Positions 7,316 to 15,189 of a DNA stretch of 20,589 nt are shown here, piece after piece. The DNA is from JBHGBB01 sp041946755 (lineage in GTDB: Bacteria; UBP4; UBA4092; JAOAEQ01), in NCBI GenBank assembly GCA_041946755.1, contig JBHGBB010000047.1:1-20589 (forward strand), in the 5' to 3' direction. The first letter of the stretch is position 1. Each line of letters opens with the position of its first letter. A program made the translations under genes and the position numbers. Below the pieces are notes generated by a model. It did no database searches. It worked only from the letters and a program-made list of their open reading frames with translations, and was not told the origin of the DNA.

Positions 7316-8020
7316 ATGGAAGCGCCACCTCCTTATAAATTCACTTTTAAACAAATCGGATATATGATTTTCAATCTGATCTTATATCCCGGTATAATCT
7401 TATTCCTCTCCGGGGATTGGTATTGGCTTGAAGGCTGGATATTTGCTCTGTGGTTTATCATTTCGGTTATTTCGACTACCCTCTATTTAACTCGGAAAAG
7501 TCCGGGGTTATTGCAAGAGCGGTTCCGGAAACCGGGTACCGGCGGGCAAAAAGGATGGGATAAATATTTTATGTATCTCCTGGTGTTAGCCAATATCTCC
7601 TGGTATATGATCATGCCATTAGATGCGAAACGGTTCGGATGGACCGCTCCTTTCCCCATCTGGTTCAAGGGTATCGGTGGAGTAGGGTTACTCGGGTCAT
7701 ATTATTTCATCTTCCGGTCGATAATCGCCAATCCATTCGCTTCCGGGCTGGTGAGAATCCAATCGGAGCGGAACCATCAACTAGTATCAACCGGGGTTTA
7801 TGGCATGGTCCGGCATCCGATGTATCTGGGTGGGATAATGCTATTTCTCGGCGCGCCGCTGCTATTGAGTTCAAAATATGGTATAGTTATTGGAATCGGG
7901 ATATCGCTAATGTTTATCTTCCGGATATATGGGGAAGAGAAAATGCTGGATACCGAGTTACCCGGATATCCGGAATATAAACTGAAGGTTAAATATCGGC
8001 TGATTCCAAAAATATGGTAA
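7316..8020 (+). CDS. isoprenylcysteine carboxyl methyltransferase (ICMT)-type membrane methyltransferase
   Basis: A 234-residue integral membrane protein with about five or six hydrophobic helices. The C-terminal third has the ICMT/PEMT signature: GVYGMVRHPMYLGGIMLFLGAPLLL at about residues 160-184, where the RHPxY segment binds S-adenosylmethionine, then GEEKMLDTELPGYPEYKLKVKYRLIP, the EEKxL...YxxYxxxVxxRLIP tail. Such bacterial proteins methylate unknown small or lipid acceptors at the membrane. No Shine-Dalgarno precedes ATG 7316. The nitroreductase starts 19 bp after its stop, so the two are probably co-transcribed; the functional link is unknown. Confidence 0.82.
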   Translation: MEAPPPYKFTFKQIGYMIFNLILYPGIILFLSGDWYWLEGWIFALWFIISVISTTLYLTRKSPGLLQERFRKPGTGGQKGWDKYFMYLLVLANISWYMIMPLDAKRFGWTAPFPIWFKGIGGVGLLGSYYFIFRSIIANPFASGLVRIQSERNHQLVSTGVYGMVRHPMYLGGIMLFLGAPLLLSSKYGIVIGIGISLMFIFRIYGEEKMLDTELPGYPEYKLKVKYRLIPKIW

Positions 8021-8039
8021 TCCTTTCGGAGGTAGCGTT

Positions 8040-8603
8040 ATGAATAAGACTATCGAAACCATTTTAAACCGGAGAAGTATCCGGTCGTATAAACGGGATC
8101 AGATTCTGGATGAAGAGTTAGACCTGATTCTTGAAGCCGGGAAATTTGCGCCTAGCGCCATGAACTGGCAATCCTGGCATTTTACCGTTATCCAGAACCC
8201 GGAATTGCTGGATAAACTGAATAATTATCTTAAAGCTTTCCTTCTGAAATCGGGGAATAAAGATATGGCTGACCGGGTGAAATCGAAAGAGTTCAATATC
8301 TTCTATAATGCCCCGACTCTAATCGTCGTTTCCGGGACTAAAGATGCGATTGCACCGCAAATCGATTGCGCGGTAGCGATCCAGAACATGTTCTTAGCGG
8401 CGGAATCGATGGGGATTGGTTCCTGCTGGATCCATGCAGTAGGTATGGCGTTAACCGCAACCGTTGAAGGGAAAGTGATGGCGAAAGAGTTAAAGATCCC
8501 GGAAGGATATACGATTTATGGTTCGGCAGTATTCGGATATAAGACCGAGCCGAATCCGAAAGCGTTACCCAGAAAACCGAATACGGTAACCATCATAAAA
8601 TAG
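8040..8603 (+). CDS. nitroreductase family FMN oxidoreductase
   Basis: A 187-residue protein with standard nitroreductase layout: an N-terminal NRRSIRSYKRDQILDEELDLILEA motif whose Arg residues contact the FMN phosphate, then APSAMNWQSWHFTVI (residues about 38-52), and in the second half DCAVAIQNMFLAAESMGIGSCWI, the helix and glycine segment that completes the flavin site. It is a typical length for the small single-domain class. These are FMN-dependent NAD(P)H reductases of nitro compounds, quinones or enones; the substrate is not predictable. A strong GGAGG lies about 7 bp before ATG 8040, and the spacing of 19 bp after the methyltransferase suggests an operon. A heptamer repeat tract begins at the base after the stop codon. 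Confidence 0.9.
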   Translation: MNKTIETILNRRSIRSYKRDQILDEELDLILEAGKFAPSAMNWQSWHFTVIQNPELLDKLNNYLKAFLLKSGNKDMADRVKSKEFNIFYNAPTLIVVSGTKDAIAPQIDCAVAIQNMFLAAESMGIGSCWIHAVGMALTATVEGKVMAKELKIPEGYTIYGSAVFGYKTEPNPKALPRKPNTVTIIK

Positions 8604-9152
<549 letters not shown>

Positions 9153-9205
9153 ATATTCCTTTCAGTAATCTATATCCTTGCCAAAAGACAGGTTTTTGCG
9201 TTACC

Positions 9206-9234
9206 TTAACTCAAATAAATCACACCTTTAAAAT
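9206..9234 (+). promoter_or_regulatory. candidate promoter for a leaderless transcript of the 9242 gene
   Basis: TTAACT (9206-9211) and TAAAAT (9229-9234) are 17 bp apart. The -10 box ends 7 bp before ATG 9242, so transcription would begin at about the start codon. This fits the absence of a Shine-Dalgarno. Confidence 0.45.
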
Positions 9235-9241
9235 AGTAAAT

Positions 9242-10837
9242 ATGGTAGATATTACTTTTTCTGACTTTTTGAGTAAATTAGAAGAACTAGGTAAAAATGA
9301 ATGGATCACTGTTTACGAAAGGCATTATAATGGTGAAGAAAACTTTAGCATTTATAGCGCTTTAATTGCAAATAATATAGTTGAAAAATCATTAAATTCT
9401 ACATCTTTTGATTTACGAACCGATGTTGGTTTACATGTTCCTAAAGAAAATAATGACGAAGCAAAGAGGATTAATCATCAATATCCGAATATTGGTGTTA
9501 AAGCAATAGCGATTTTACGATATTTTAAAGGGTTAAAAGAGAGTTATTGGGAAATTTCCGAAGAATTTAGACATTATTTTAATTTATATGAGGATAAGAA
9601 AAATAATAAATTAATTTTGATAGGTGATAACGGTGATGATGAAGAAGTTATTTTAATATCTGAAAATAAAATACAAATTAAACTTAGATTGATAAAAAAA
9701 TACCTTACAGTAAAGAAAATGCATCTTGCACTGTTATTTGATATATTCAGAAACTCAGAAAAAACAATTGAAGAATTAGAAACAGAGAAGTGTAACAAAT
9801 CTATTAAAGGAAGGGATTTTATTTACAATATAAATATATATCCCCAGGAATCCCCTAAAATAATGAAATCAACGGGCCATTTGGTGGGCAAAAAAATGAT
9901 TTCAGGATGGAAGGAATTTAAACCTAAAGATGATAAATATGTTGATTTTATTATTGGTATAAATGAAGATGGACAGGAAATATTATGTACCTGCGATGAG
10001 GATAAATTAGTAGATGATTCTGGAAAGAATGAAGGTGCACCAAGCGAAATAACACCTGTATTTTTCAAGAGAGATGTTTTGGCAAAATATTATTCTCAAC
10101 CAGATAAATATTCAGTAAATGATGGATCTCTAGAATGCTTGGGATATTGGAAGTTAATTATAGACAATAATCATTACAAATATATAGTGGTTTTCTTGGG
10201 CGAATTGGGAGGATTACCGTACAAAGAACAATTATATTGGCAGAGCTTTAATGTTGCAACGCAGGATAGTATTAGTCGAACTGCATGGTTAAGAAACATT
10301 GCTGTTCAACGTGTAGATCCTGTGAAAAGTGATTTATATTTCAAACGTAAATATCGTGTATTACAACAGAAATGGGAAGAAAGATTTGGATGGAAATTAT
10401 TCAATCCTCTGAAGAAAGGAGATGAGCATTGTTTTCAAACTTTGAGAATACCGCTTACCAATGAGCAAAAAGAATTTGATGAACAAGTATTGTCATTAGT
10501 AAAAGTCTTAATTGATTCGCTTAACGAAGCATCATTAGAAAAAGGCTTAGAAATAGAAGAAAAAGATGCTCAAGGATTGGATAAACTAGAAGCTTTTATT
10601 TTGTCAAAAGGATTTAAATTCGATACAAGGTTTAGGTATTTAAGGAAGTTACAAGATTTAAGATCTTCTTCGGTTGCTCATCGTAAAGGTAAAAAATATG
10701 AGAAAATAAAAAAATATTTTTCAATTGGGGAGAAAGATTTATCGGAAGTATTTGATAATATATTAAAAGAATGTATTTGCACTTTGAATTCTTTAGAACA
10801 TCAATTCTTAGATAGAACTGATATATCCACTACTTAA
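9242..10837 (+). CDS. uncharacterised protein with C-terminal HEPN-like R-x5-H motif; candidate acquired defence or stress gene
   Basis: A 531-residue soluble, charged protein of unknown function. Its DNA is plainly AT-richer than its neighbours: bases 9601-9660 are 13/60 G+C against 35/60 in 13861-13920. The C-terminal ~110 residues are helical and contain LRKLQDLRSSSVAHRKGKKY, with Arg474-x5-His480. R-x4-6-H in a helical C-terminal domain is the catalytic signature of HEPN ribonucleases, common in toxin and abortive-infection proteins. A middle region (about 280-400: FFKRDVLAKYYSQPDKY..., GYWKLIIDNNHYKYIVVFLGELGGLPYKEQLYW...KWEERFGW) looks like a conserved domain I cannot name. No transmembrane segments are seen. 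The first in-frame ATG (9242) lacks a Shine-Dalgarno. The gene stands alone, with its own terminator 46 bp downstream. The HEPN assignment is a motif-level inference; a structural helical tail is the alternative. Confidence 0.6.
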   Translation: MVDITFSDFLSKLEELGKNEWITVYERHYNGEENFSIYSALIANNIVEKSLNSTSFDLRTDVGLHVPKENNDEAKRINHQYPNIGVKAIAILRYFKGLKESYWEISEEFRHYFNLYEDKKNNKLILIGDNGDDEEVILISENKIQIKLRLIKKYLTVKKMHLALLFDIFRNSEKTIEELETEKCNKSIKGRDFIYNINIYPQESPKIMKSTGHLVGKKMISGWKEFKPKDDKYVDFIIGINEDGQEILCTCDEDKLVDDSGKNEGAPSEITPVFFKRDVLAKYYSQPDKYSVNDGSLECLGYWKLIIDNNHYKYIVVFLGELGGLPYKEQLYWQSFNVATQDSISRTAWLRNIAVQRVDPVKSDLYFKRKYRVLQQKWEERFGWKLFNPLKKGDEHCFQTLRIPLTNEQKEFDEQVLSLVKVLIDSLNEASLEKGLEIEEKDAQGLDKLEAFILSKGFKFDTRFRYLRKLQDLRSSSVAHRKGKKYEKIKKYFSIGEKDLSEVFDNILKECICTLNSLEHQFLDRTDISTT

Positions 10838-10883
10838 GTTTAGGGCAACAGAACCATTCTTCAATAAAACTATTATTAATAGA

Positions 10884-10914
10884 AGCAAACTGACCTGCGG
10901 TCAGTTTGCTTTTT
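10884..10914 (+). terminator. strong rho-independent terminator after the HEPN-like gene
   Basis: A perfect 12-bp stem AGCAAACTGACC (10884-10895) with GGTCAGTTTGCT (10899-10910), loop TGC, followed by TTTT and further T-rich bases. It is one of only two clear terminators in the window (the other is at 14285), and fits an independently transcribed unit. Confidence 0.92.
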
Positions 10915-10949
10915 CTGTTATTATATTTGTGCTTTTACAACCATTTAAT

Positions 10950-10972
10950 CCGAATTCCGCATTCCGAAATCA
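10950..10972 (-). repeat. short inverted copy of the TTCGGAA heptamer family
   Basis: On the minus strand this reads GATTTCGGAATGCGGAATTCGG, matching the start of the 72-bp repeats at 11895 and 15091. It lies 15 bp before the EamA start codon, with the 11895 copy 24 bp after that gene's stop, so the gene is framed by inverted copies. Confidence 0.7.
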
Positions 10973-10986
10973 ACAATAGGTATCTT

Positions 10987-11871
10987 ATGTCTTGGATAGC
11001 GTATACGCTGATCGCTACGTTTCTGATGGCGATGGTGAATATTATCGACAAATATTTATTATCGAAACTGGTCGCGAAACCGGTAGTACCGTTAATGGTA
11101 TTAGGGTTAGTCGGCGCGATCTCAGCGGTAATAATCTTTCTCATTCGGGGATTTAGTATCTTATCCCCATTCCATTTAATCCTCGCGTTCATTTGCGGGA
11201 TATTATATGTCTGCATGGTATTTCTCTATTTCCAGGCGGTGAAAATAGAAGATATCTCAAGGATTATTCCGTTATTTTATCTATCTCCGATATATATTCT
11301 GTTTATCGCCTTGATATTTCTCGGAGAGCGATTCACTGCATCCAAGTATCTCGGTATTTTATTAATTGTTTCGATGGCAATCGTTATTTCGATGAAAGAT
11401 ATCCGGGCGTTCTATCTCAGTAAAGCGTTATGGTATATCGTTTTATCCTCATTTGCCGGCGCGGTTATCCAGGTGATCACCAAATATCTTTTAACCCAAA
11501 ACGAGTTCTGGACTATTTTCGCTTATATCCGGTTCAGTGCGTTTATCGCCTTGATTCCGATATATTGGGTTAATATATCCGAACTGAAATCGGTATATCG
11601 GAGTACCGGATTCAAACCGATCGGGCTCATTATCGGTAACGAAACCTTAACCCTGGTTTCAACGATATTAGGTACTGCCGCGATTGCAGTCGGGTTTGTA
11701 ACCCTCTGTAATGCTTTATCCTCAGTCCAGCCGCTGTTTGTTCTCTTATTCACCATCACCCTAAGTATCTTCTCTCCCCAGATATTGAAAGAAGAGTTGA
11801 CTAAATCCGGGATATTAGTTAAATTTATAGCGATTATCCTGATGTTTATCGGAGTCCTCCTGATAGCATAA
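10987..11871 (+). CDS. EamA/DMT-superfamily membrane transporter
   Basis: A 294-residue, ten-helix protein with the internal duplication of the drug/metabolite transporter superfamily: two EamA halves of about 140 residues. The segment ILFIALIFLGERFTASKYLGILLIVSMAIVI ends the first half (the conserved GER...xxxGxxLIxxG pattern), and the second half ends FSPQILKEELTKSGILVKFIAIILMFIGVLLIA. Substrates of such carriers are metabolites, amino acids or sugars and cannot be told here. I place the start at ATG 10987 (MSWIAYTLIATFLM), where the first helix begins. The frame is open further upstream, but that would encode a stretch overlapping the terminator and a repeat. Only a weak AGG precedes the ATG. 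Confidence 0.85.
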   Translation: MSWIAYTLIATFLMAMVNIIDKYLLSKLVAKPVVPLMVLGLVGAISAVIIFLIRGFSILSPFHLILAFICGILYVCMVFLYFQAVKIEDISRIIPLFYLSPIYILFIALIFLGERFTASKYLGILLIVSMAIVISMKDIRAFYLSKALWYIVLSSFAGAVIQVITKYLLTQNEFWTIFAYIRFSAFIALIPIYWVNISELKSVYRSTGFKPIGLIIGNETLTLVSTILGTAAIAVGFVTLCNALSSVQPLFVLLFTITLSIFSPQILKEELTKSGILVKFIAIILMFIGVLLIA

Positions 11872-12272
11872 CCGATAGAGGCTGAAGCATCATACAATTT
11901 CGGATTTCGGAATTCGGAGTTCGGAATTAAATCTGCAATCTGCAATCTACCATCTGCAATTGAGTAAAATGTCTCCTACAATCCCACCTTTTCTCATTTT
12001 CCTAATCAAGAGCTACTTTTTATTGGCTTTATTCCACCTAAGGTTGCCAAAATATTTATTTTGGTGGTAAGATAGAAAAGTTATAAAATTAAGAGTTAAG
12101 AATGAAGAATTAAGAGTTTAAAATAACAGTAGTTAGTAGAGAGCAGCTAGAATCTAGGAAGGACAGTCAAGAGATGCGAATGATAAGTATTTTCCACTAA
12201 GAACTCGCATCTCGAATCTGGTCACTCGGTATATATTAACCATTTAATCAGTATTATCAAGGAGGGCAGTGT
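11872..12272. other. 401-bp non-coding spacer with heptamer tracts and two hairpins
   Basis: No credible gene. Contents: the 72-bp repeat at 11895-11966; hairpin CCAAAATA/TATTTTGG (12047-12054 and 12057-12064); a heptamer tract ATTAAGA, GTTAAGA, ATGAAGA, ATTAAGA at 12088-12115; a 9-bp inverted repeat GAGATGCGA (12171-12179) / TCGCATCTC (12205-12213); and a strong Shine-Dalgarno AAGGAGG at about 12260-12266 for the VOC gene. Confidence 0.8.
11895..11966 (+). repeat. 72-bp repeat, copy A (TTCGGAA x4 then CTGCAAT x4)
   Basis: TTCGGAT, TTCGGAA, TTCGGAG, TTCGGAA from 11899 to 11926, then AATTAAAT, then CTGCAAT, CTGCAAT, CTACCAT, CTGCAAT from 11933 to 11960, all in strict 7-bp phase, ending TGAGTA. 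Copy B at 15091-15162 matches it at 67 of 72 positions without gaps. Confidence 0.95.
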
Positions 12273-12641
12273 ATGCCGCGAGTAATGCATTTCGAGTTGC
12301 ATGTAGATAACCCGGCGAAAGCGGTAAAATTCTATGAATCGGTTTTCGGTTGGAAAGCCGAGAAATATCCCGGGCCGTTTGAATATTGGATTTTAAATTC
12401 CGGAAATAATAATATTGCGGGGATCAATGGCGGGGTAACCAAACGGCAGGCTCCTTCAGAATCGGTGATTAATTATATCGCAGTCGATTCGGTAAAGGTA
12501 TATCTCAAGAAGATAACCGATGCCGGCGGGAAGATTATCGAGCCGAAACAACCGATTCCCGGAATCGGGTATATGGCAATAGGTATGGATACTGAAGGGA
12601 TAACGTTCGGGTTAATCCAGCCGGATATGGCAATTAAATAG
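12273..12641 (+). CDS. VOC (glyoxalase/bleomycin-resistance fold) family protein
   Basis: A 122-residue protein with the two beta-alpha-beta-beta-beta modules of the vicinal oxygen chelate superfamily: VMHFELHVDNPAKAVKFYESVFGWKAEKY at the N-terminus and VINYIAVDSVKVYLKKITDAGGKIIEPKQPIPGIGYMAIGMDTEGITFGLIQ at the C-terminus. The FYESVFGW and PGIGYMAIGMDTEGITFGL segments are typical of the short class sometimes called glyoxalase-like. Metal ligands are not certain: His6/Glu8 at the start of module 1 are candidates. The substrate is unknown. The start is well defined by AAGGAGG about 6 bp before ATG 12273. A GGAAGAA heptamer tract begins 3 bp after the stop. Confidence 0.9.
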   Translation: MPRVMHFELHVDNPAKAVKFYESVFGWKAEKYPGPFEYWILNSGNNNIAGINGGVTKRQAPSESVINYIAVDSVKVYLKKITDAGGKIIEPKQPIPGIGYMAIGMDTEGITFGLIQPDMAIK

Positions 12642-12846
12642 AGGGAAGAAGGAAGAGGGAAGAAGGAAGAAGTAAGAATATAAAAATAAAATGTAGTTCG
12701 GTTAGGGTTAAGAAGTGAGTTAGGTAGTGTGGGGTAGTAGCTAGTTAAATACCAACTACTCAGACTAACAACTTATCCGCCTAAGGCGGAAACCCCTTAC
12801 CTTAACCTAACTACAATATATAACATATTATTCTACCTTTACCATT
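12642..12846. repeat. spacer with GGAAGAA heptamer tract and long imperfect inverted repeat
   Basis: GGAAGAA, GGAAGAG, GGAAGAA, GGAAGAA, GTAAGAA run in exact 7-bp phase at 12644-12678. An imperfect inverted repeat pairs TGTAGTTCGGTTAGGG (from 12692) with CCTTAACCTAACTACA (to 12815). Inside it lies the palindrome CCGCCTAAGGCGG (about 12778-12790), of the same kind as the insert in the gene at 772. No Shine-Dalgarno precedes the next gene. Confidence 0.78.
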
Positions 12847-13458
12847 ATGACTCCATCGAAATGTATTAAATGTAAAACGTTTCCGTGTACTGATATTGAT
12901 AAGAAAGTATATCTGGTTCCATTGATAGAACTCAATCCGGGGAAAATTAAATTGGTTATGGTATCGGAAGCTCCGCCGGTAGATAAACAGGATTATTTTT
13001 ATGCTGCGGGTACTCCGAACTATTTGCAAACTACTTTGCAAGCGTTTAACGATGCAGGGATACCGGTAAAAACCATGGCTGATATCCTGAAATTAGGGGT
13101 ATATATAACTACCGCGGTTAAATGCGCTAAAACCCAGTATGCGATATCGCTGGATACTATCAAGACCTGCTCCCGGATACTAGAATCGGAACTAGCCTTA
13201 TTCCCGACCGCAAAAGTATATATGCTGATGGGCGATGTGGCGATAAAATCGATGAATGCGATTGCGAAACGTACTGCCGGGTTGAGAGTTATCCCTAATG
13301 GTTCGACTTATAAGATTCGGAAACAGCAGTTCTATTTTAATGATATCCGGGTATTCCCTTCATATCTCCAGACCGGTGGGAATTATCTGATTGAAAAAGC
13401 TAAACGAAGAATGATTGCTGAAGATATCCAAACCGCGTTCAATCTGCTAAAATCATAA
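12847..13458 (+). CDS. uracil-DNA glycosylase superfamily protein with iron-sulfur-type Cys pattern, divergent active site
   Basis: A 203-residue protein. Cys6-x2-Cys9 (plus Cys14) near the start and Cys93-x14-Cys108 in the middle fit the four-cysteine arrangement of [4Fe-4S] family 4 uracil-DNA glycosylases. Motif 1 is VMVSEAPPVDKQDYFYAAG (38-55), where family 4 has GEAPGxxED...GxPF; the Glu-Ala-Pro core is kept. The core VYMLMGDVAIKSM resembles the family's lxLG..A strand. The HPS loop expected near the C-terminus reads VFPSYLQTGG (169-178), without the catalytic His. The protein thus has the UDG-like fold but may not excise uracil, or may act on another base. Transcription start and Shine-Dalgarno are not evident. 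It lies upstream of a peroxiredoxin gene, perhaps by chance. Confidence 0.68.
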   Translation: MTPSKCIKCKTFPCTDIDKKVYLVPLIELNPGKIKLVMVSEAPPVDKQDYFYAAGTPNYLQTTLQAFNDAGIPVKTMADILKLGVYITTAVKCAKTQYAISLDTIKTCSRILESELALFPTAKVYMLMGDVAIKSMNAIAKRTAGLRVIPNGSTYKIRKQQFYFNDIRVFPSYLQTGGNYLIEKAKRRMIAEDIQTAFNLLKS

Positions 13459-13570
13459 AGATATAAGATATTTTGAATCCGGTATCGCGCTCTTGCGTCT
13501 AACCAAATATTAATCGGATAACATAACGTTTTATTTTCAATATCTCACTTATACAAGGAGGAAAAGGTTT
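13459..13570. other. 112-bp spacer before the peroxiredoxin gene
   Basis: No repeat tract is obvious here, unlike most spacers in the window. AAGGAGG at about 13556-13562 is the Shine-Dalgarno that fixes the next start. Confidence 0.5.
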
Positions 13571-14239
13571 ATGGAACCTATCGTTCAAAAAAGGAGTATG
13601 CCGCTGTTAGGGGATAAATTCCCCGAAATAAAGGTTCAGACTACGAAAGGGGAAATCAATCTACCGAATGATTTCGCCGGGAAATGGTTTGTATTATTCA
13701 GCCATCCCGCGGATTTCACCCCGGTTTGTACCACCGAATTCGTTGGTTTCCAGAAACGATATGATAAGTTTAAAGAGTTAAACTGCGAATTAATCGGGCT
13801 TAGTGTCGACCAGGTATTCTCCCATATTAAATGGATCGAATGGATGAAACAGAAACTAGAAGTAGAAATCCAGTTCCCGGTAATCGCTGATACCGGCGCG
13901 GTAGCCGATGCGCTCGGTCTAATCCATCCGGGGAAAGGTACCAATACCGTTCGAGCGGTATTTATCGTCGATGGTAATGGGATTATCCGAATCATCTTCT
14001 ATTATCCGCAAGAGTTGGGTAGAAACATGGATGAGATTCTTCGAGCGGTAGAAGCGATGCAGATTTCCGACCTGAATAAAGTCGCGATGCCGGCGAACTG
14101 GCCGAATAGTGAAGTGGTTGGCAGCCATGTGATTATCCCGCCACCGAAAGATGTTAAAACCGCTAAAGAGCGATTAGCGAACGCTAATACCGGAAAGTAT
14201 GAATGTCTGGATTGGTGGTTATGCCATAAGAGACTATAG
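13571..14239 (+). CDS. 1-Cys/Prx6-type peroxiredoxin with C-terminal CxDWWxC extension
   Basis: A 222-residue thiol peroxidase of the AhpC/TSA superfamily that reduces hydrogen peroxide and alkyl hydroperoxides. The active-site loop HPADFTPVCTTEF places the peroxidatic Cys at residue 53, with Pro46 and Thr50 around it. DxxFSHxxW, then PVIADTGAVADALGLIHPG and VRAVFIVDGNGIIRIIFYYP, follow in family order. The long C-terminal arm (PANWPNSEVVGSHVIIPPPKDVKTAKER...YECLDWWLCHKRL) with Cys212 and Cys218 is typical of the Prx6 subgroup common in archaea and anaerobic or thermophilic bacteria, where these Cys take part in a relay or disulfide. The start has AAGGAGG about 8 bp upstream. The unit ends at a terminator 46 bp downstream and appears monocistronic. 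Confidence 0.94.
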   Translation: MEPIVQKRSMPLLGDKFPEIKVQTTKGEINLPNDFAGKWFVLFSHPADFTPVCTTEFVGFQKRYDKFKELNCELIGLSVDQVFSHIKWIEWMKQKLEVEIQFPVIADTGAVADALGLIHPGKGTNTVRAVFIVDGNGIIRIIFYYPQELGRNMDEILRAVEAMQISDLNKVAMPANWPNSEVVGSHVIIPPPKDVKTAKERLANANTGKYECLDWWLCHKRL

Positions 14240-14284
14240 ATAGATCGATTATTCTCCGTTTCGTAAATCATAATAGTATGGACT

Positions 14285-14310
14285 GCGGGAGTTCTACTCC
14301 CGCTTTTTTT
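14285..14310 (+). terminator. rho-independent terminator after the peroxiredoxin gene
   Basis: Stem GCGGGAG (14285-14291) with CTCCCGC (14297-14303), loop TTCTA, followed by seven T. Confidence 0.93.
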
Positions 14311-14313
14311 ATG

Positions 14314-14396
14314 GGGGAAGCTTGCTTCTCCGAATTGAGGATATGTTAGCATGCCAAAGTAAACTTTAGCATGATATAGCGCAAGTAAACTTGCGC
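14314..14396. repeat. three further hairpins in tandem after the terminator
   Basis: GGGGAAG-CTTG-CTTCTCC (14314-14331, one G-T pair); CATGC c AAAG-TAAA-CTTT a GCATG (14350-14373, one mismatch); GCGCAAG-TAAA-CTTGCGC (14379-14396, perfect). The last two share the TAAA loop on different stems. Confidence 0.85.
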
Positions 14397-14444
14397 ATTC
14401 CAAAGGTTCCATCAATTAGTGATTCATTCTCTCCTCGCTTATTT

Positions 14445-14453
14445 TGGTATAAT
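14445..14453 (+). promoter_or_regulatory. extended -10 promoter of the LOG-family gene
   Basis: TGG followed by TATAAT (14448-14453) makes an extended -10 element. The expected transcript start at about 14460 leaves a leader of roughly 20 bases before ATG 14481. No good -35 box, as is usual for extended -10 promoters. Confidence 0.6.
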
Positions 14454-14480
14454 ATTTCTTAAACTCTTATCGGAAACTAT

Positions 14481-15044
14481 ATGCCACTTAAACGAATATG
14501 TATTTTCGGTAGTTATAAAGACCTGAGTCCAACCGAGAAACAAGATACCGTCCGGTTAGGTAAACTCCTGGCAGAACAGGGGTTTGAGATTATTTCCGGT
14601 GGGTTCGGGGGGACTATGGAAGATATCTCGCAAGGGGCGAAATCCGTCGGTGGGAAGACTATCGGGGTAACCTTCTACCGCTGGGGAGAACCGAAATATA
14701 GCGGTGCGAATAAATATATCGATGAAGAGATAATTGCCGAGAATCTATGGGACCGAATCAAGATTATGCTGGAAAAATCGGATACGTTTATTATTTTCCC
14801 GGGTGGGACTGGGACGCTATTAGAATTAGCTGCGGTATTAGAGCATATTAATAAAGGATTGATGATACCGAAACCGGTAATCGCTATCGGTAACTTCTGG
14901 AAACCGGTTTTGCTGGTATTGAATAAAGAGCCGGTATTTATTAACCATCTGAAACAGAAGCATCATATCAATCATTGCGCAGAGTTGGTAACTTTCGTCG
15001 ATACCGTCGATGCGGCAGTAGAAGTATGTATGAAACTTCTCTAG
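14481..15044 (+). CDS. LOG family (TIGR00730-like) Rossmann-fold protein
   Basis: A 187-residue protein. It opens with RICIFGSYKDLSP, a Rossmann strand-loop, followed by GFEIISGGFGGTMEDISQGAKSVGGKTIGV (about 34-63) and the signature PGGTGTLLEL (107-116), which holds the catalytic or phosphate-binding glycine loop and Glu of LOG proteins. Members are phosphoribohydrolases that cleave nucleoside 5'-monophosphates to free base and ribose 5-phosphate (cytokinin activation in plants; nucleotide turnover in bacteria), formerly mis-labelled lysine decarboxylases. The conserved Arg in the helix after GENLWDRI-like sequence is present (Asp91-Arg92). The second half is standard. Translation lacks a strong Shine-Dalgarno; CGGAAA is the only candidate. 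Confidence 0.88.
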   Translation: MPLKRICIFGSYKDLSPTEKQDTVRLGKLLAEQGFEIISGGFGGTMEDISQGAKSVGGKTIGVTFYRWGEPKYSGANKYIDEEIIAENLWDRIKIMLEKSDTFIIFPGGTGTLLELAAVLEHINKGLMIPKPVIAIGNFWKPVLLVLNKEPVFINHLKQKHHINHCAELVTFVDTVDAAVEVCMKLL

Positions 15045-15189
15045 CATCTATATAAAATGAAGATGATTGGGGTAGGGGCGAGGCATTATTCAATTTCGGA
15101 TTTCGGAATTCGGATTTCGGAATTAAATCTGCAATCTGCAATCCATAATCTACAATTGAGTAGCGAGTCGTTCCTACTGCAGCAATATC
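15045..15189. other. 145-bp spacer dominated by the 72-bp repeat
   Basis: A partial GTAGGGGCGAGGCAT word (15072-15086) precedes copy B of the 72-bp repeat; 27 bp remain before the next ATG, with no Shine-Dalgarno. Confidence 0.65.
15091..15162 (+). repeat. 72-bp repeat, copy B
   Basis: Aligned without gaps to 11895-11966, 67 of 72 bases agree. The differences are one in the TTCGGA part and four in the last CTGCAAT units. The order TTCGGAA x4, AATTAAAT, CTGCAAT x4, TGAGTA is kept. Confidence 0.95.

Noticed and set aside
10906..10986. Upstream extension of the EamA reading frame
   Set aside because: The extra 27 codons would overlap the terminator stem and a repeat; the first transmembrane helix begins right after ATG 10987.
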